DNA from: a candidate division FCPU426 bacterium
GTDB taxonomy: Bacteria; Oederibacteriota; Muellerivitia; Muellerivitales; Muellerivitaceae
Reading direction: 5' to 3'
Assembly: GCA_023249615.1 (NCBI GenBank)
Contig: JAHFCG010000003.1
Coordinates: 1-49,017 of the forward strand
Length of the DNA: 49,017 nt
Shown here: piece by piece, positions 41,563-49,017 of the stretch
Layout: every line of letters starts with the position of its first letter
Numbering within the stretch: position 1 is the first letter of the stretch
Notes under the pieces: generated by a model
What the model saw: only the letters and a program-made list of their open reading frames with translations
Database searches by the model: none
What the model was told of the DNA's origin: nothing
Translations under genes and position numbers: made by a program

Positions 41563-42324
41563 ATGAAGACCCCAAACCCCAAAATTTTAAATTTTACCCT
41601 GTCCGTTTTGGTTTGCGGGGGAGTGTTTGTTTCGACAGGGAATTCCCTCGCGGATGAACCAAATGATTATTTACACTCAAGAACCTATTGCGGGGTTTTG
41701 GGAACCTCCATAAGTGTTGACTCCGGAGGTCTTTTAAGCGGGAAAAATTATTCTCGTCTTGATGGGCCTTATGAAATTGTCCTGCTGCCGGCCCTGGCCC
41801 AAAATTTTGGTTTTGGCTTTTTCGCCGGCCATCGCGAGGAGGCTTTTGCCCTGGAGTTGGGTTTTTTCCAATCCAATCACACGGCTTCTTTTGGTCCCGC
41901 GTCGGTTACCTCCGCGACGGTAACCGCCCCGGTTGATATTCCCCTCTCCCAGGATTCTGCGGTTTATCGTTCCGTAAATCTCGATTTCAAAAGATATTTT
42001 TTTACGGAAACCCAAACTCAGCCCTTTATCAACATCGGGATCTGTTTTCCTTGGATGGAGGTTTCCAACGGGGCCGCGGACTCCAAAGGAAACTTTACCG
42101 CTTTAACCCTCGCCGGTTTAGGCCTTAATTTGGGAATTGGGATGGAATATTATTTGACCCCCAATATTTCCCTGGTGGGCGCGGCTACCCAGCGCTGGGC
42201 GAGTTTCGATCAGTTTAGGGGTTTTACAACCCAATTTCGAAATCTGGTCGTTCAGGGACCCGCCATGAGCGACGAGGGAAGCGGCCTTAATTTCACACTT
42301 GGAACAACGCTTGGTTTTCAATGA
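41563..42324 (+). CDS. Exported barrel-like protein A, paralogue of protein at 44804-45625
   Basis: 253 residues. Signal peptide (LSVLVCGGVFVSTGNS, cleavage near SLA/DE). Mature strands end in TLGTTLGFQ. Side by side with its paralogue: SVNLDFKRYFFTE/SVNLDVKRYFLTQ, TQPFINIGICFPWMEV/TQPFLSVGFSLPWLWV, SLVGAATQRWASFDQF/SLVGGAGRRWAGFDQV. An OmpW/OmpA-barrel-like small outer-membrane protein is likely. The ATGA stop/start overlap couples it to the NHL lipoprotein gene. A TAAAAT box at 41470-41475 may be its -10. Confidence 0.75.
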   Translation: MKTPNPKILNFTLSVLVCGGVFVSTGNSLADEPNDYLHSRTYCGVLGTSISVDSGGLLSGKNYSRLDGPYEIVLLPALAQNFGFGFFAGHREEAFALELGFFQSNHTASFGPASVTSATVTAPVDIPLSQDSAVYRSVNLDFKRYFFTETQTQPFINIGICFPWMEVSNGAADSKGNFTALTLAGLGLNLGIGMEYYLTPNISLVGAATQRWASFDQFRGFTTQFRNLVVQGPAMSDEGSGLNFTLGTTLGFQ

Positions 42325-43370
42325 AAAATTTTAAACGGCGGAAAGAATCATTTATGAAACGATTTTTAATACTTTCCTTTTTCGGGATTGCGGGTCTCTT
42401 CGCTATTTGGGCAAATGTATCCTGCACGACGTCGGTTCCTTCAACGGCCAATTTTCAAAATCCCCTACAAACCATTGTGGCGATTAACCCCACCTTCACC
42501 TTTACCCCGACTTTCACCCCGACTTTTACCCCGACAGCCACCGGCACGCCCACTCCCTTTGTTACCCAATCTCCCTGGACGGGCTTTAATAATCCTCAAG
42601 CCGTCGCGGTTGATAATCATTTGGCGAACTCCGGGATCTTTATCGCAGACGCGAACAACAACCAGGTCAAAAAATACAACACCAACGGAACGCTGGATAA
42701 TGCCTGGGGAGAGGGGGGAAAAGGGAAGGGGAAAATCGCTTTTCAAAATCCTTTGAGCTTGGCGGTGGACGGAAGCGGAAATCTTTATGTAGTCGGGGGA
42801 TTAAGCGGGGTCAACAAATACAACATCGCCGGTGATTTGATCAACCAGTTCAATGCGGTTACCTTTTCCAACCCCCGGGGCGTCGCGGTGGACGGGAGCG
42901 GACTCATTTACGTAAGTGACCAGGCGAATAACCGGATCGTCCAGCTGGATGCTAATGGAAATCCTGGAACCGGATTCGGAGGGGCTGGTGCCGTTACCCT
43001 GTCCTCGCCGGTGACGGCTCTCTACGGCATAGTCGTGGATCCCACCAATACCTTTATCTATGTCGCGGTCCGCTGTAACACCACTTTTAGTTCACTTTAC
43101 GGCTTTACCCTGGGCTCGGGAACCCCCGTTACCACGATCACGGGGTTTGTCAGCCCCAACGGGATCGCCTTTGACCAGAACCAAAATCTATATGTTACGG
43201 ATTTGGGTCCAGCGAGAGTCGAGGAATTTTTAGCGGGCCAATTTGTTTCCCCTAACCTGGTTTATGGAAGCGGTAACCTCAGCAATCCCACCGGAATAGC
43301 GGTGGACAACAGCGGCAACATTTATGTGGCAGATTCGGCGAATAACAACGTCGTCGTGTTTTTACCTTAG
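42321..43370 (+). CDS. NHL-repeat lipoprotein with Thr/Pro stalk (1)
   Basis: 349 residues. The first ATG overlaps the OMP stop (ATGA); a second ATG at 42354 gives a more usual signal peptide (MKRFLILSFFGIAGLF) with lipobox ANVSC. A stalk of repeated TFTPTFTPT (about 53-75) follows, then NHL repeats (GVAVDGSGLIYVSDQANNRIVQ, GIAVDNSGNIYVADSANNNVVV). Likely tethered to the membrane with the propeller held outward. Ends 26 bp before the next lipoprotein gene, so the three genes 41563-44590 form one operon. Confidence 0.82.
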   Translation: MKNFKRRKESFMKRFLILSFFGIAGLFAIWANVSCTTSVPSTANFQNPLQTIVAINPTFTFTPTFTPTFTPTATGTPTPFVTQSPWTGFNNPQAVAVDNHLANSGIFIADANNNQVKKYNTNGTLDNAWGEGGKGKGKIAFQNPLSLAVDGSGNLYVVGGLSGVNKYNIAGDLINQFNAVTFSNPRGVAVDGSGLIYVSDQANNRIVQLDANGNPGTGFGGAGAVTLSSPVTALYGIVVDPTNTFIYVAVRCNTTFSSLYGFTLGSGTPVTTITGFVSPNGIAFDQNQNLYVTDLGPARVEEFLAGQFVSPNLVYGSGNLSNPTGIAVDNSGNIYVADSANNNVVVFLP

Positions 43371-43396
43371 CACTTTGGAAAAGGCGGAATAGCTGA

Positions 43397-44590
43397 ATGA
43401 AAAAGGTTTTTCTCCTCTTGATGATCACGTTCGGTTTTGTGTTAACTCTACCCATGGGCTGCGGCAATACCCCCACGAGTCCAGCCAACACGCCCGTGCC
43501 TACCCCAACCCTTTGGGCCGGGTATACCGCCACACCAATCGGAACTTGGCTTACTTCCACTCCCACTTTCACGGGAACACTTTCGCCTACGGTTTGGTTG
43601 TCCTATACCCCAACTTTAACTCCCACCATCACCTCCACACCGACTAATACCTTAACCCCCACCATCTCGTACACCCCGACCATTACCGGGACCCCCACGA
43701 ACACGGCAACTTTGACTTTTACCGCAACACCCACCAACACCTTCACTGTGACGAACACCTTTACAACCCCCCTGCCCACCCAAACCGGTACCCCCTGGAT
43801 TGCCGCCTATCCCCCCAACGGTTTGACGGCCAACAACGCGGGAACCACTATTTATGTCGCCGAAGGGGCGGGGGGTGGTTTTCCGGGAGCGGTCCAGGTT
43901 TTCTCCTCTGCCGGGATTTCCCTCGGGCTTTGGTACACCTACAGTGCGGGAGCCTCGTTTGGCCAGCCCTACGGTATTTCTGTCGATTCCTCGGGAGATG
44001 TTTTTGTACTCGATTCGGACAAAAAAACCGTTTATGAATTAAATCCCGCTGGCACTTCTCTTCTAAATTCCTGGAGTTCCTGGACGGGGGGCGCGGTGAC
44101 CACTTTCTTAAATCCTGAGGGCATCGCCATCGACTCGGGCAACAACGTTTATGTGGCGGATACAGATAACGCCACCGTCGAGAAATTTTCCCCCACCGGG
44201 ACCTATTTGAGCGACTGGAGCAACTGGTCCGGGGGTTCGGTCACCGCATTTTCCATTCCCAGCGCAGTAGCACTGGACGGAGCGGGAAATATTTATGTCG
44301 CCGACGCTGGCACCGGTTTGATCAATGTTTTCAGCGCGCCCGGGGTTTACGCCAACCAGTGGTCGACGGTTCTAGGGTCCGATATTTTCGGAATTTTTAT
44401 TAACGGAAGCGTACTTTACGCCGCGGATTCTGGAAACAGCCAAATCCAGGCCTATAGCTTGAGCGGGAACTTATTGACGGCGGGGCCGAATTCCAATCCC
44501 CTAATTAGTCCGGACGGGATTATCACACTGGGCGCAAACCTTCTCGTTTCGGATTTCGCCAATAACAAGATCTATCAATTTATCCCTTGA
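43397..44590 (+). CDS. NHL-repeat lipoprotein with Thr/Pro stalk (2)
   Basis: 397 residues. Lipobox LPMGC (Cys22), a long Thr/Pro/Ser stalk (about 30-130, TPTITSTPTNTLTPTISYTP), then NHL repeats (GISVDSSGDVFVLDSDKKTVYEL, GIAIDSGNNVYVADTDNATVEKF, AVALDGAGNIYVADAGTGLINVF). Organisation as in the preceding gene, with a longer stalk. Third gene of the cassette operon. A purine-rich GGCGGA precedes the ATG. Confidence 0.82.
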   Translation: MKKVFLLLMITFGFVLTLPMGCGNTPTSPANTPVPTPTLWAGYTATPIGTWLTSTPTFTGTLSPTVWLSYTPTLTPTITSTPTNTLTPTISYTPTITGTPTNTATLTFTATPTNTFTVTNTFTTPLPTQTGTPWIAAYPPNGLTANNAGTTIYVAEGAGGGFPGAVQVFSSAGISLGLWYTYSAGASFGQPYGISVDSSGDVFVLDSDKKTVYELNPAGTSLLNSWSSWTGGAVTTFLNPEGIAIDSGNNVYVADTDNATVEKFSPTGTYLSDWSNWSGGSVTAFSIPSAVALDGAGNIYVADAGTGLINVFSAPGVYANQWSTVLGSDIFGIFINGSVLYAADSGNSQIQAYSLSGNLLTAGPNSNPLISPDGIITLGANLLVSDFANNKIYQFIP

Positions 44591-44803
44591 ACCCCGGGAG
44601 TGGAGCCTAAAAGCTTATTTATCAGACTCTTCCCCGGCCGGCCTTATTTTAATTTTTAAAAGAGCCGGGAAATGGCCTGGAATATCCATTGCCCATGTCC
44701 TTTCCCGCAAAACCTCAAAGTTTCCCTTATCTTTCCGAAACTCCTGGGTTAAAATACTCCTTCAAAGAGGCCAATAAAGGGTTTTTTTGGCCTGCTTCCG
44801 TGA

Positions 44804-45625
44804 ATGAAAAAATTCAAGGATGGACAATTAATGAAATGGATTAAAGCCTTTGGTGGGTTGATGATTTTGGCTTTTTTGGGAGCGGTTGGTTCCCCTGTTT
44901 TGGCGGAAGATGGTTTTGGCGATAAATCGGATGATTTGATTAAAAGCCGGACCTACATAGGAGGTCTTGGCATTTCTTCCAATATCGATCAATGGGGGGA
45001 TTTCAACGGAGTTAATTATCTCCAATTCGGCCCCACCACCATCTCCGCAGGTAGTACACAGGTTTCAAATCCTGAAATTGACTTTATACCGGCCATTACA
45101 AGAAATTTTGGATGGGGAGCCATGGCGGGGCACCGGGAGGGGCCATGGGCGGCGGAAATAAGTTTTTGGCGAAGCGAGCATAACGCTGTTTACTATACAT
45201 CCGGAGGATCGGTTACCATTTCCGACCCGGCCAGCCTTCAATCCGTTAATCTTGATGTCAAAAGATATTTTCTCACCCAAATCCCCACCCAGCCTTTTTT
45301 AAGCGTGGGTTTCAGCTTACCCTGGCTTTGGGTCCGGCAGGGTTCCTATCTTTATGACCCGACTCTTACCACTCCTTTGGCCAACAATGATTTGACCATT
45401 TCAGGAATTGGCTTGAATTTGGCCGTTGGGATGGAAATTTACCTGGGGGATCAATTTTCCCTGGTGGGCGGCGCGGGCCGGCGTTGGGCCGGTTTTGATC
45501 AGGTTAACGGAGCTACCAAAATTCCTTTAAATCAAATTTACTTTAACGGAAACCCCGCAAACGTTTCCTCCCTAGCTGGTGACGGTTACAATTTTTATAT
45601 TGGAACCACGGTTGGTTTTGAATAA
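44804..45625 (+). CDS. Exported barrel-like protein B, paralogue of protein at 41563-42324
   Basis: 273 residues from the first ATG; ATG at 44831 (AAGGA upstream) would give a cleaner signal peptide MKWIKAFGGLMILAFLGAVG and is preferred. Mature region aligns with the other paralogue throughout, and the ends match (NFYIGTTVGFE/NFTLGTTLGFQ). Probably an outer-membrane barrel. TAAAAT at 44750-44755 may be the -10. Followed by its own NHL lipoprotein gene after 153 bp, so the OMP-then-NHL order is repeated. Confidence 0.75.
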   Translation: MKKFKDGQLMKWIKAFGGLMILAFLGAVGSPVLAEDGFGDKSDDLIKSRTYIGGLGISSNIDQWGDFNGVNYLQFGPTTISAGSTQVSNPEIDFIPAITRNFGWGAMAGHREGPWAAEISFWRSEHNAVYYTSGGSVTISDPASLQSVNLDVKRYFLTQIPTQPFLSVGFSLPWLWVRQGSYLYDPTLTTPLANNDLTISGIGLNLAVGMEIYLGDQFSLVGGAGRRWAGFDQVNGATKIPLNQIYFNGNPANVSSLAGDGYNFYIGTTVGFE

Positions 45626-45778
45626 TCCCTTTTTATTTTTGGCCTAGGTTTATGGATATCAAACCCGCGCATTGACCATTTGGGCCAAAAAAAGAGGTTT
45701 TTCGTGGTTTGGGCAGAAAAAGGCAAAGTCGGGTAAAATAATGCCTGCGGATGTTCGCAAGTTTCCTTGAGGTGAAAA

Positions 45779-47044
45779 ATGAAAAGATTTTTGACCGTTA
45801 TCCTGGTCCTTTTGGGGTTAATTTTTCCTTTTGCCTGCTCCGAGAATAAACCCAATCCGGTTAATCCAAGTCCCATTATTGGAGCCACCTTTACACCCAC
45901 CGGAACACTTCCTACAGCCACATTCACCTTTTCGCCAACGCCCACCGGGACTTTGGCCACCGCGACTTTTACCTATACCGGAACCGTGTCCACCGCGACC
46001 TTTACCTTTACCCCCACACCCACCTGGACTTTTATTGCCGCGCCACCTTTTAGTTCAAACTGGGCGGCTTCAGCCGCTCCCAATGGTTTTTATTATAACG
46101 GCGGTACTCTTTACATTGTGGAAGGGGAAGTGGCGGGCGGGGGAAATCCAACCATGTTTGAAACATTTAACACGGCTGCGCCGGCTCCTCCTTCGGCGCA
46201 GGGGAATATTGCCGTGTTGGGAATTCCCACCCCCGGGTTGACCCCTCCTTGGCAAGGGACCCAGGCTGTTTTGAAACTTCCCCAGGGGATCGCTTTTACT
46301 CCAGCATTCGGGGGATGGTTTGCGTTGCTGGACCAAACATCCGGGACAGACGCCATTTTATATGAATCACCTTATTACTTTATGGGTCCTGAAACAGATT
46401 ACACCACCAGTTATGGAGGCGCCCCTTTTGTTTCCCCGAAAGCGGTTGTGGGTGATTCTTTGGGAAACTTTTATGTCGCTGACACCGGCCGAGGCTATGT
46501 GGATATGTTCGGTGTTGGCTGCGCTTGCGCCAATGCGCCTTACAACAATCCCCCCTGGCTTCACCGCTGGTACGGGCCTTCCGTTCCGGTCACGTTTAAA
46601 AGACCTAACACGCTTGCCATTAGCCCTAGTACAAGTCCTTTAGGTGCGAGGGACCATGTTTTTGTGGGCGATTCTGGGTACACCCCCTCTAAACTTCAGG
46701 AATATGCCTCCGGCGGGACAACCATTTTGGGCTCGTGGGATTTAATTCCCAACTGTGTCATCAATGGTTTGGCCGTGGATGACGCGGGAAACATTTATGT
46801 CTCCGACACGGGTAACGGGGGACAGGTTGAGGAATATCGAATCAGCCCCTATCCGACTGTTCCAACCTCCACCCTTTCACTCGTAAGAAAGTGGGGAGAT
46901 CCGCTAAGCCCCAATGAGCTTTATCCTTTTGTTCCTTCCTGTATTTCATTAATTCCCGGGGCTCCCTCCGGCTTGAGTACGCCTAGCCAAATTATTGTGG
47001 GAGACACTGGAAACGACTTTATCCAGGTTTTCACGGGGCCTTAA
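45779..47044 (+). CDS. NHL-like lipoprotein with Thr/Pro stalk (3)
   Basis: 421 residues. Lipobox FPFAC (Cys20), a Thr/Pro stalk (about 40-85, TATFTFSPTPTGTLATATFT), then a propeller region with looser repeats (SLGNFYVADTGRGYVDMFGV, GLAVDDAGNIYVSDTGNGGQVEEY, IIVGDTGNDFIQVFTGP) and extra Cys (GCACA). Diverged from the others but same build. ATG behind TTGAGG; a TAAAAT at 45734-45739 lies 40 nt upstream. A strong terminator ends it. Confidence 0.8.
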   Translation: MKRFLTVILVLLGLIFPFACSENKPNPVNPSPIIGATFTPTGTLPTATFTFSPTPTGTLATATFTYTGTVSTATFTFTPTPTWTFIAAPPFSSNWAASAAPNGFYYNGGTLYIVEGEVAGGGNPTMFETFNTAAPAPPSAQGNIAVLGIPTPGLTPPWQGTQAVLKLPQGIAFTPAFGGWFALLDQTSGTDAILYESPYYFMGPETDYTTSYGGAPFVSPKAVVGDSLGNFYVADTGRGYVDMFGVGCACANAPYNNPPWLHRWYGPSVPVTFKRPNTLAISPSTSPLGARDHVFVGDSGYTPSKLQEYASGGTTILGSWDLIPNCVINGLAVDDAGNIYVSDTGNGGQVEEYRISPYPTVPTSTLSLVRKWGDPLSPNELYPFVPSCISLIPGAPSGLSTPSQIIVGDTGNDFIQVFTGP

Positions 47045-47081
47045 TTTTTTCAGGTTTTTGATTTAAAACACCTTCCTAAAA

Positions 47082-47108
47082 AGCCGGGGGATTTCCTCCG
47101 GCTTTTTT
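47082..47108 (+). terminator. Intrinsic terminator after the last NHL gene
   Basis: GCCGG.GGA / TCC.CCGGC stem from about 47083 followed by TTTTTT (47103-47108). It closes the NHL cassette before exbB. Confidence 0.85.
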
Positions 47109-47246
47109 CGTTCCAGGTAAAACAAGATTAGAGTTTTGCTCTAAAGCGCAAAACATAACTCGACCGCCAAAAAGGGCATTTTTGTTTTTCTGGAGCGGTA
47201 TGTTAGGATGCTTTTTCTTTTAAACAATTAATGTTTTCCGAGGTTC

Positions 47247-47873
47247 ATGATGCTCCAAGCCATTAAAGCTTTTGCCCTTCTGGGCGGCGACTGGATTCTT
47301 TATATCCTGATTGGCCTTTCCCTTTGGTGCCTGGCGGTCATTTGGGACAGGTTCTTTTTGTTTAGGTCCAAAGCCAGGGACTCGGAACTTTTGGGAAACC
47401 AGGTTCCGGAATTATTCGCCAAAGGCCAAATCCAGCCCATTTTAAAATTGGTTGAAAACGCCACTTCTCCGGAAGGAATTATTTTAAAAGAAGGGATTTC
47501 CAATCTTTCCTTGGAAAGGGAAGGGCTGGAATCACTCCTTGAAAGCGTCAAGATCAGGGAAAAACTGGCCCTGGAAAAGAATTTGCTGGTCTTGGGAACC
47601 TTGGGCAACAACGCGCCTTTCATTGGTTTGTTCGGTACGGTTTTGGGAATTATCAAGGCTTTCAATGATCTTGCGATCGCAGGCACCTCGGGACCTTCCA
47701 TCGTCATGCGGGGTGTTTCGGAAGCGCTGGTCGCGACCGCGATGGGACTTCTGATCGCCATCCCGGCGGTGGCGTCCTACAATTATTTCCAGGGCCAAAT
47801 CAAAAGGTCCATGCTCAACGCGGAACGCCTCGCCTGCCTGCTTCTGGCCTTCAGGCAAAAAAAGAAAAGGTAA
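47247..47873 (+). CDS. exbB: MotA/TolQ/ExbB proton channel family protein
   Basis: 208 residues, three membrane helices (about 15-32, 115-135 and 160-182). ExbB/TolQ forms the pentameric proton channel that with ExbD powers TonB or Tol. Seen: long cytoplasmic part with LSLEREGLESLLESVKIREKLALEKNLLVLGTLG.NAPFIGLFGTVLGI and the pore segment SEALVATAMGLLIAIPAVASYNYF typical of the family. ATG at 47250 is better spaced from GAGG than 47247. ExbD starts 3 bp after the stop; TonB follows, hence exbB rather than tolQ or motA is favoured. Confidence 0.92.
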   Translation: MMLQAIKAFALLGGDWILYILIGLSLWCLAVIWDRFFLFRSKARDSELLGNQVPELFAKGQIQPILKLVENATSPEGIILKEGISNLSLEREGLESLLESVKIREKLALEKNLLVLGTLGNNAPFIGLFGTVLGIIKAFNDLAIAGTSGPSIVMRGVSEALVATAMGLLIAIPAVASYNYFQGQIKRSMLNAERLACLLLAFRQKKKR

Positions 47874-47876
47874 AAC

Positions 47877-48281
47877 GTGGGATTCGCTCAAAAGGACCAG
47901 GACGAGGCCATCACCCAGATCAACGTGGTGCCGCTGGTCGATATCATGCTGGTCCTCCTTATTATTTTCATGCTAACGGCTAGTTTCATTTCTACCCCCT
48001 CAATACCGGTGACCGTTCCCAAAGCCATGACCTCCAACCCCACGGCTCCCGCCAGCCAGGCCCTGGTGTTAAGCACCAAGGGTGAAATTTTTTATCAAAA
48101 CAAGATCATCGAAAAGGAAAAGCTTCGGATTGTCCTGAAGGAAGCCGCCGCCCTGAACCCCGAATTAAGAATTGTCCTTTCCGCGGATGCCGCGGCTTCC
48201 CACGGCAAGGTGGTGGAGCTTCTTGACCTCGTCCGGCAGGCGGGCGTGACCAGGATCGCTTTGGGAGTATCCAACCCTTGA
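47877..48281 (+). CDS. exbD: ExbD/TolR family protein
   Basis: 134 residues, one membrane helix (about 20-38) whose VPLVDIMLVLLIIF carries the conserved membrane Asp that handles protons, then a periplasmic domain. Works with ExbB. GTG start 3 bp after exbB; its stop TGA overlaps the TTG start of tonB (TTGA). The three genes form an operon. Confidence 0.92.
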   Translation: MGFAQKDQDEAITQINVVPLVDIMLVLLIIFMLTASFISTPSIPVTVPKAMTSNPTAPASQALVLSTKGEIFYQNKIIEKEKLRIVLKEAAALNPELRIVLSADAAASHGKVVELLDLVRQAGVTRIALGVSNP

Positions 48282-48889
48282 ACCCCCGAACCTTTCTTTC
48301 CCTTTCCCTCAAACCCTGGTTTTTTTCCCTAGGGACCCACCTGTTGTTTTTCCTGGTTTTAATTTTTTTCGGGCGAACCCATGTCCTGGATTTAACTTCC
48401 ATCGATCTGGATTCATTGCCCTCTCCCAAAATTTCCATCGGTTTGAACCAGCCCCCGCCGGACGAGGAATGGCAGAACCCCCAAATGATTAATAAGCCCG
48501 TTCCTCCCATTCCGAAAGCCCAACCCAAACCGGAGCCGGCCGCGGCGGGTCCGGTAGGCCCGCCCTCCCCGACGGGGGAAGAGGGGACCGGAACCTACAA
48601 ATCCATCGCCCAGGTGGGCCAATTGCCAAGGTTTATCAATCAAGTGAAACCGGAATTCCCTGAATCCGCCAAACTCGCCGATATTACGGGAGTTGTCATT
48701 TTACAAGTGGACATTGACGCCACCGGTGCGGTAAAAAAGGTGGGCTTAATTCAAGGTTTGGGGTACGGTTGTGACGAAGCGGCCATTCAGGCCCTGACGC
48801 AGTCAACCTTCGCCCCTGGTTACGATGGCGGTCTACCCGTTCCGGTTAAGGGGCTCACGGTCCGCTACCGGTTTAAATGGAACGATTAA
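48278..48889 (+). CDS. tonB: TonB family energy transducer
   Basis: 203 residues. N-terminal membrane anchor (about 14-36), a Pro-rich region (PKAQPKPEPAAAGPVGPPSP) that spans the periplasm, and a C-terminal TonB fold (FPESAKLADITGVVILQVDI, DEAAIQALTQSTFAP). It transfers proton-motive force from ExbBD to outer-membrane receptors. TTG start overlaps exbD stop by 4 bp. A TolA role cannot be ruled out, but the C-terminal domain reads as TonB. The receptor it serves is not identified here. Confidence 0.9.
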   Translation: MNPRTFLSLSLKPWFFSLGTHLLFFLVLIFFGRTHVLDLTSIDLDSLPSPKISIGLNQPPPDEEWQNPQMINKPVPPIPKAQPKPEPAAAGPVGPPSPTGEEGTGTYKSIAQVGQLPRFINQVKPEFPESAKLADITGVVILQVDIDATGAVKKVGLIQGLGYGCDEAAIQALTQSTFAPGYDGGLPVPVKGLTVRYRFKWND

Positions 48890-48914
48890 TTATTTCGGAG
48901 AGGAGCAAGTTCCC

Positions 48915-49017
48915 ATGAAAATTTCCTGGAAAGGTTTTTTAGCCCTCCTTTTTATGTTGGTCGCAGGCTTAAGGGGCACGGCCCAGGCGGGCCAGCAGAT
49001 TTATTTATCCGAATCCC
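48915..49017 (+). CDS. Start of an exported protein gene, cut by window end
   Basis: ATG at 48915 with AGAGGAG upstream opens a frame to the window end. The 34 residues read are a signal peptide (MKISWKGFLALLFMLVAGLR, cleavage near AQA/GQ) and QQIYLSES. It follows tonB by 25 bp, probably in the same operon. It could be a TolB-like propeller or another periplasmic partner; too short to tell. Confidence 0.6.
   Translation, partial: MKISWKGFLALLFMLVAGLRGTAQAGQQIYLSES

Overview
The window reads as the chromosome of a Gram-negative (diderm) bacterium, probably from a poorly sampled or uncultured lineage. Evidence for two membranes: an ExbB/ExbD/TonB energy-transducing set, several beta-barrel-like exported proteins ending in aromatic residues, many lipoproteins with clear lipoboxes, a Cu/Zn superoxide dismutase and a beta-carbonic anhydrase with signal peptides. 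Base composition looks near 50% GC. Starts are unusual: many genes use TTG or GTG behind good Shine-Dalgarno sites, and one prepilin seems to use ATT. Lipoproteins with long Thr/Pro/Ser-rich linkers and NHL propellers recall several uncultured candidate phyla, but I cannot name the phylum. I see no transposase, integrase, phage gene or CRISPR array; the only clearly disturbed DNA is a tRNA-fragment zone at 30.45-30.80 kb.

Layout. 0-5.4 kb (+): class III-type sirtuin overlapping a zinc-finger/DUF2007-like protein, a porin-like protein, a shikimate-kinase-like P-loop kinase, gpsA, a VOC-fold protein and sodC. 5.4-7.8 kb (-): a surface lipoprotein with a duplicated domain (471-bp repeat, one mismatch seen) and a Bax-inhibitor-1 protein. 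8.0-10.8 kb (+): a PAP2 membrane phosphatase/transferase fused to a degenerate PEP-synthase-like ATP-grasp domain, then a lipoprotein and a small exported protein. 10.9-12.6 kb (-): an exported barrel-like protein and cysH. 12.7-17.8 kb (+): an orphan pstS and an oxidative pentose phosphate cluster zwf-opcA-pgl; tkt, for the non-oxidative branch, lies at 21.5 kb on the other strand. 17.9-24.0 kb (-): GT-C membrane glycosyltransferase, YdjM-like membrane protein, prepilin, tkt, DUF2203.

24.6-30.2 kb: 2-Cys peroxiredoxin (+); a CrtC/AttH-like lipocalin-fold hydratase (-) whose start codon lies 3 bp from that of a divergent membrane GT2 glycosyltransferase (+), possibly a hydrate-then-glycosylate module for a carotenoid or other terpenoid; then a minus-strand run of a propeller lipoprotein, DUF1844, a DUF6062-like Cys protein and an anchored lipoprotein. 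30.3-31.0 kb: tRNA-Ser(GCU) and tRNA-Ser(UGA) with broken tRNA pieces between them. 31.0-37.1 kb: AHSA1-like, DUF1579-like and Nudix proteins (+), then dCMP deaminase, a DUF2156/LPG-synthase-like acyltransferase, NERD protein, YkgJ-like Cys protein, a tiny membrane protein and serS (-). 37.3-39.2 kb (+): exported carbonic anhydrase and alanine dehydrogenase.

39.2-47.0 kb is the most distinctive region: four NHL-repeat lipoproteins, three with Thr/Pro stalks, interleaved with two paralogous exported barrel-like proteins, arranged as a repeated [OMP then NHL lipoprotein] cassette. The window ends in exbB-exbD-tonB and the first codons of another exported protein. My lead candidates for new biology are this OMP/NHL cassette array, the PAP2-ATP-grasp fusion and the divergent CrtC/GT2 pair.
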